A DNA stretch of 64,000 nucleotides, taken from positions 12,409,642 to 12,473,641 of the forward strand of contig NW_024737068.1 of NCBI RefSeq assembly GCF_018991925.1, read 5' to 3'. Shown in pieces: positions 60,593 through 64,000 of the stretch. Position 1 is the first letter of the stretch; every line of letters begins with the position of its first letter. The notes beneath the pieces are model-generated. The model was not told where the DNA came from. It saw only the letters and a program-made list of their open reading frames with translations, and ran no database searches. Position numbers and translations under genes: made by a program. This stretch comes from Homarus americanus (Eukaryota > Arthropoda > Malacostraca > Decapoda > Nephropidae).

Positions 60593-62044
60593 AGCATTCG
60601 TGAAGTATTCAGCTAGGAAATAAAAGCATAAGAATTGCTGTAGCAACTACCCTTAGGGATGAAAGTCCCAAAAAGGGAAGCAAGTTAAGAAATCACTAAT
60701 GGTATAGAACATTAATTAATTAATAGAGCAAACACTAGAGTTGTCGAATATAGTTGACTTTACAGTATGTATACTATCTCCGCACCTGTGGCACAGATAA
60801 CGAACAAACCGATGGCGTCCACCGCAGTTATGGACGATCATTCTTAATTCGGCAACGTTAGAATAGGCCTCTGTATTTCGTATATATAAGCCAAAACGGT
60901 TAACAAATACGGAGGGAAGTGGAATACACGAAAAAGTATCGAATCAACTGCCTTTCACTTCCTATAAAAAAAATTTCCAGCGTACCTACAGTATATATAT
61001 TAACCTGATGCACACTTTAGTTCGATTTCTTTTATACCAAACTTTTTTTTGACAGGTAACCTATTCCATGATGCTATCAAGTGCTTATTCAGTAACTGGA
61101 CACCCGCTCAAAAAATATTCGGCACCCGTTTCACATTGTATCACGCCGTAAGGGTGTTGAATAATTTTTATTGGGTGTACAACTTATTGGCACACATCGG
61201 GATGGCCCCTCTGCCTCTGGCCGGTCTGTACTGTACACTCACTAAAAAATTATACGGCACCCTTACTGCGTGATACAATATGACACGGGTGACGAATAAT
61301 TATTTAGTGGGTGTACATCAATACTGTGTACAGAGCCCCCACCATAATATTGAAGAAACTTTCACCTCGCCAGAACAAAATTTTATGAAGAAGTACCAAC
61401 TACCACAGTTCCGGGACGAACCAATCATGGCTTATTTCTAAATAGAAAACAAGTTACACAAAAGAAAATGTAACTGAAAATACCTGTGCATTGTTATTCC
61501 CTCATCACCCAAATGTATCTCAAATAAGCCCCTTTGGCTACTGAGGGATTTCATACACAATAGTCTAATTAAGACAGGGAATCTTCAATAAACAAAGTAA
61601 ATACTTCTCAAGCATGAAACACGAACACACATATAATACAATCAAACTAGCAACGAAATTTTGACAAGCAACTAAAAAATAAAAATTAAAAATAAAAACC
61701 TTTCTGTGTACAGGACTTGTTATAACCTTCCCTATTCCAACCTAGTCTGAACTTACCTACCCTAACTTAACCTTACCTTATTCTCGGTAACATTATCCTT
61801 ATGATTTCCCTTTGTCATCACCAGGATTAGTCACTCTCTCGTCATGCCAATAATAACATACTTTGTACCCAACAGATTTCTCACTAACTAAATATAATTA
61901 CGTACATTCTTTGTTTCTTAAATACTTCCGAAATAATGTTCAAGGTCTTGGACAGTGATTAAAACATTAATACCAAGGTAATGAGTTTTACATTTAGTGT
62001 TGCTGTATATACTTATATATAAAACAAAAAGTAATTCGTTATAC
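60593..62044. other. Intron of the unrecognised gene
   Basis: Lies in the 2,111 bp intron 59934-62044 on the minus strand. Apart from the double-hairpin repeat and the 500 bp repeat copy it has a short CCTAACTTAACC tract near 61750 and nothing else recognised. Confidence 0.5.
61100..61316. mobile_element. Double-hairpin foldback repeat
   Basis: Two arms, 61100-61180 and 61233-61316, are reverse complements of each other with few mismatches (shared core ACACCCTTACGGCGTGATAC or its variant). Each arm is itself an imperfect palindrome, opening GTACACYCACTAAA and closing TTTAGTGGGTGTAC in the second arm. The 52 bp between them is unrelated. It is probably a MITE or satellite-like fragment; target duplications were not found. 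Confidence 0.65.
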
Positions 62045-62239
62045 CTGATTGTGATATTTCTGAATTCCACAAACTTGACAAAACCCATACTTTAAGGCGA
62101 TACGTCTGGCCACGGCTCGATCAGGGTCATCGCACTCTTGTTGATCGTCGTGCTTCTGGTGACAGTGGTGGTGGTTGTAATGCGTCGGTTCGTGTGACTG
62201 ACGCCGTTGGGTATGCCAAACACCCGAGTTTCTGCTGGC
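62045..62239 (-). CDS. Unrecognised gene, second exon in window (65 codons)
   Basis: Bounded by acceptor GCGCTTACAG (G at 62240) and donor GTATAA at 62044, this is exactly 65 codons, phase 0 at both ends, matching the phase-0 end of the exon before it. The peptide has a His-rich run (THYNHHHCHQKH), an acidic stretch (DDQQECDDPD), and RRIALKYGFCQVCGIQKYHN near its end. The GFCxxCGI segment is a two-cysteine knuckle that could bind zinc with nearby His; that is inference. No family was recognised. Both boundaries are clear splice consensus matches and the intron to the larger exon is only 103 bp. Confidence 0.72.
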
Positions 62240-62342
62240 CTGTAAGCGCAAGCTGAACTAGTTATCACACTGCTAACATATAATTCCTAAATTTTTATTG
62301 TGAATAATTCCCTATGTTATTAAACCATAAAGTTTAGCGTAC

Positions 62343-63334
62343 CTGAAAGCGCTGCATCCACTGGGGCTTTGGTTCGGGTGAAGGATAGGTTAATACGATA
62401 GGGATGGTGTGTCGCTCCTGTTGTGTCTCCATGAACCTTCGGGGAGGACTTGTTCTCTTTGTGGTGGGGGATGGCGGGTTAGGGGGTGGCAGGTGAGGGG
62501 TGGAGGGTTCTACAACCCTCTCATTCCCCCTCCCCTTAGACTGCTTTCCCTGTTTCCATCCTTCCACCAGTGTGCTCATCTTGGATCTTTTCATGGGATT
62601 CGAAGTGAGATCATAGAAACAGCCAGTTCTGAAAGGTTCTACATGGCGACTTTCGGGTATGGAGACATGAGGATGAGGCAGTTGGTGATAACAGGGTGGG
62701 GTGCCACAGCAGCTGGAACAGGCGGCTGGGAGTTCCACATTGCCGTCTCCTCGCAACATATTAACAGTGTTTTCTGAGGGCTCTTGGTGGTTTCTTCCAT
62801 GACTGTCACACCATTTCCTTCCATTTTGATTACGTTCTATGGCATCCAGTTCTCTTTGTCGTCTTGAACGTCTCCCAGTTGCCTTGCGTATTCGACGTTT
62901 ATAGCGCTTATTATAACAGGCATTACTGGGCGTGTTCCAGGCTTCAAATGCTTCCCCCCTACGTTTTTTAGACTTTTGAGCAAACCCCAGTGTGATATAA
63001 CTGGAGGAGTTGGTGTGGGTACTGGGGGGAAGGGAATGGTCGCTGGTTGGAGTGTTGTAACGGGGCTTGTAAGGAGAGGTGCACGCCCTACTGCCATACA
63101 GGGATTTTTCACCGTCCTTCCGCCCTCTCTCGCGGCTTCTTGAACACGTAACTGGCCGAGCTATGTCATTATCACAGTTTAGAATATTTGTGGAAGCTTG
63201 ATTGTAGCTCTTTGGAGGAGTCTGCTTATGGTGAGGGTCAAATGGAGGACTTGGCGTCCAACTCCGTGGTGCTGGCAGGGCTGGTAGTTGTTCTGGTAGA
63301 CAGGACGCACCTAATCCTAAACCTCTTGAAATAC
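62343..63334 (-). CDS. Unrecognised gene, large internal exon (330 codons)
   Basis: I do not recognise this protein. The exon follows a good acceptor (TTCTCTTTTCATTCGGCAG, G at 63335), opens with two bases of a split codon, then reads 330 stop-free codons to CAG before the donor GTACGC at 62342. The same frame is closed upstream by TAG near 63375, so the exon cannot simply be extended. Visible features, numbered from the first full codon: Pro/Ser/Tyr-rich stretch 18-48, Arg-rich segment 59-72, a strongly basic cluster about 119-168 (AQKSKKRRGEAFEAW, then CYNKRYKRRIRKATGRRSRR) resembling a bipartite nuclear signal, a Cys-rich patch 205-214, and a Pro-rich part 275-298. No transmembrane segment is obvious. 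The first ATG in frame is residue 192. In-phase splicing to the next two exons supports real coding. Earlier exons may lie right of the window. Confidence 0.72.
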
Positions 63335-63734
63335 CTGCCGAATGAAAAGAGAAGTCAGTGGCGTTATTCTATCGTGCAAGAAGTGATCCGAACGGTAGTA
63401 GTGAAGACAATACGCGGCTGAACTACTTACCTTACGACTTCAAAGAAAAACAAAAAATATTACCTCGTTAGTCACATAACTGGTGGTGAAGCAACAAAAT
63501 TCGATTTATTTGAATGTACGAAGCGTTCCCGTCTTTTATACAAGGATCTTTCAGAGAACTTCAGGCAGGTGACACAAACATATCAAACCCATCCTAAGTT
63601 GGGTTAGGTTTGCCTATCGTCATTATTAGGGATAAAAATCAATGTTCGAATTTTGTTGCTACACCACCGGTGAAGAAAGAATCTCGAAGTAGTAAAGAAC
63701 AATGAGGAATGAATGAAAGTTGGTGTTTTTTAAA

Positions 63735-63925
63735 TATGATTAAAAAAGTGAGTGAGTCCCAAAGGCCTGGCGCTCATTAGGGGCAGTGCAGATACAGCAC
63801 ACTGAATACTAAACTTGTCTGGTACTGTACCTATTTACAGCTGGGTGAACTAGGACTGCCCTAGGGTCTAACCAGCGAGTGTTAGGACAGGAAACGAGCA
63901 GTGTGTCCACTCGGCCACAGCACCC
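63735..63925 (-). mobile_element. tRNA-derived SINE (Ser/Leu-type head)
   Basis: On the minus strand TGGCCGAGTGG (63907-63917) is an exact Ser/Leu-type box A. About 50 bases on is GGTTAGACCC, a decayed box B, followed by CCTAGTTCACCCAGCTGTAAATAGGTAC. The phrase CACCTAGC-GTAAATAGGTAC is a widespread decapod SINE body motif as I know it. No intact tRNA fold is expected. Confidence 0.68.
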
Positions 63926-64000
63926 TTAAGATATGATTACATACCAAAAACACATATACAGTACTGTATTAAGGTCCGCTGAGCTGAGTGAAGCGTATAA

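Noticed and set aside
62409..62777. 122-codon plus-strand frame
   Set aside because: It is the shadow of the large minus-strand exon at 62343-63334, which has in-phase neighbours.

Overview
The window looks like nuclear DNA of an arthropod, most likely a decapod crustacean (crayfish, lobster, crab or shrimp type). The reasons are: a two-exon start of an animal kinesin-3 gene with a 13.8 kb intron; an extreme load of microsatellites and minisatellites; many TTAGG-type tracts (the arthropod telomere unit) scattered in the interior; decapod-style LINE 3' ends and tRNA-derived SINEs; and transposon remnants of almost every eukaryotic class. I see no operons, prophage, CRISPR or bacterial features. 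The species is not determinable by eye.

Two protein-coding genes are well supported, both on the minus strand. (1) The 5' end of a kinesin-3 (unc-104/KIF1) gene: coding exon 1 at 14577-14676 and coding exon 2 at 664-746, with matching splice phase; the rest of the motor lies off the left edge. (2) A gene I do not recognise at the right end: three exons at 62343-63334, 62045-62239 and 59643-59933, which splice in phase into at least 491 codons ending in a stop. It encodes a proline- and arginine-rich protein with a basic cluster, a His-rich stretch and one CxxC knuckle. Its 5' end is uncertain.

Layout. 1-14,690: kinesin exons and a large first coding intron holding a mariner-type palindromic MITE, a SINE-like unit, TTAGG-like tracts, (GT)n/(AC)n blocks and a 5'-truncated LINE. 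15,180-15,742: internally deleted Helitron remnant. 17,200-23,100: a run of minisatellites. 26,500-27,060: a GC-rich block with two adjacent CRE palindromes, a possible promoter. 28,250-38,600: more minisatellites, two LINE 3' fragments and TTAGG-like arrays. 38,600-46,000: AT microsatellites, SINE, hAT and Penelope-like remnants. 48,000-57,000: quieter DNA with a piggyBac-type MITE nested in another MITE, a Tigger-like element and a 716 bp foldback element with 8 bp target duplications. 57,000-64,000: a possible 5' exon, a solo-LTR-like element, and the unrecognised gene with a double-hairpin element just beyond its third exon.

The two genes show no visible functional link. Apart from their exons the window is intronic or intergenic DNA shaped by transposons and tandem repeats. 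The best candidate for something undescribed is the right-end gene; the clearest structural curiosity is the nested MITE whose second stem arm preserves the empty insertion site.
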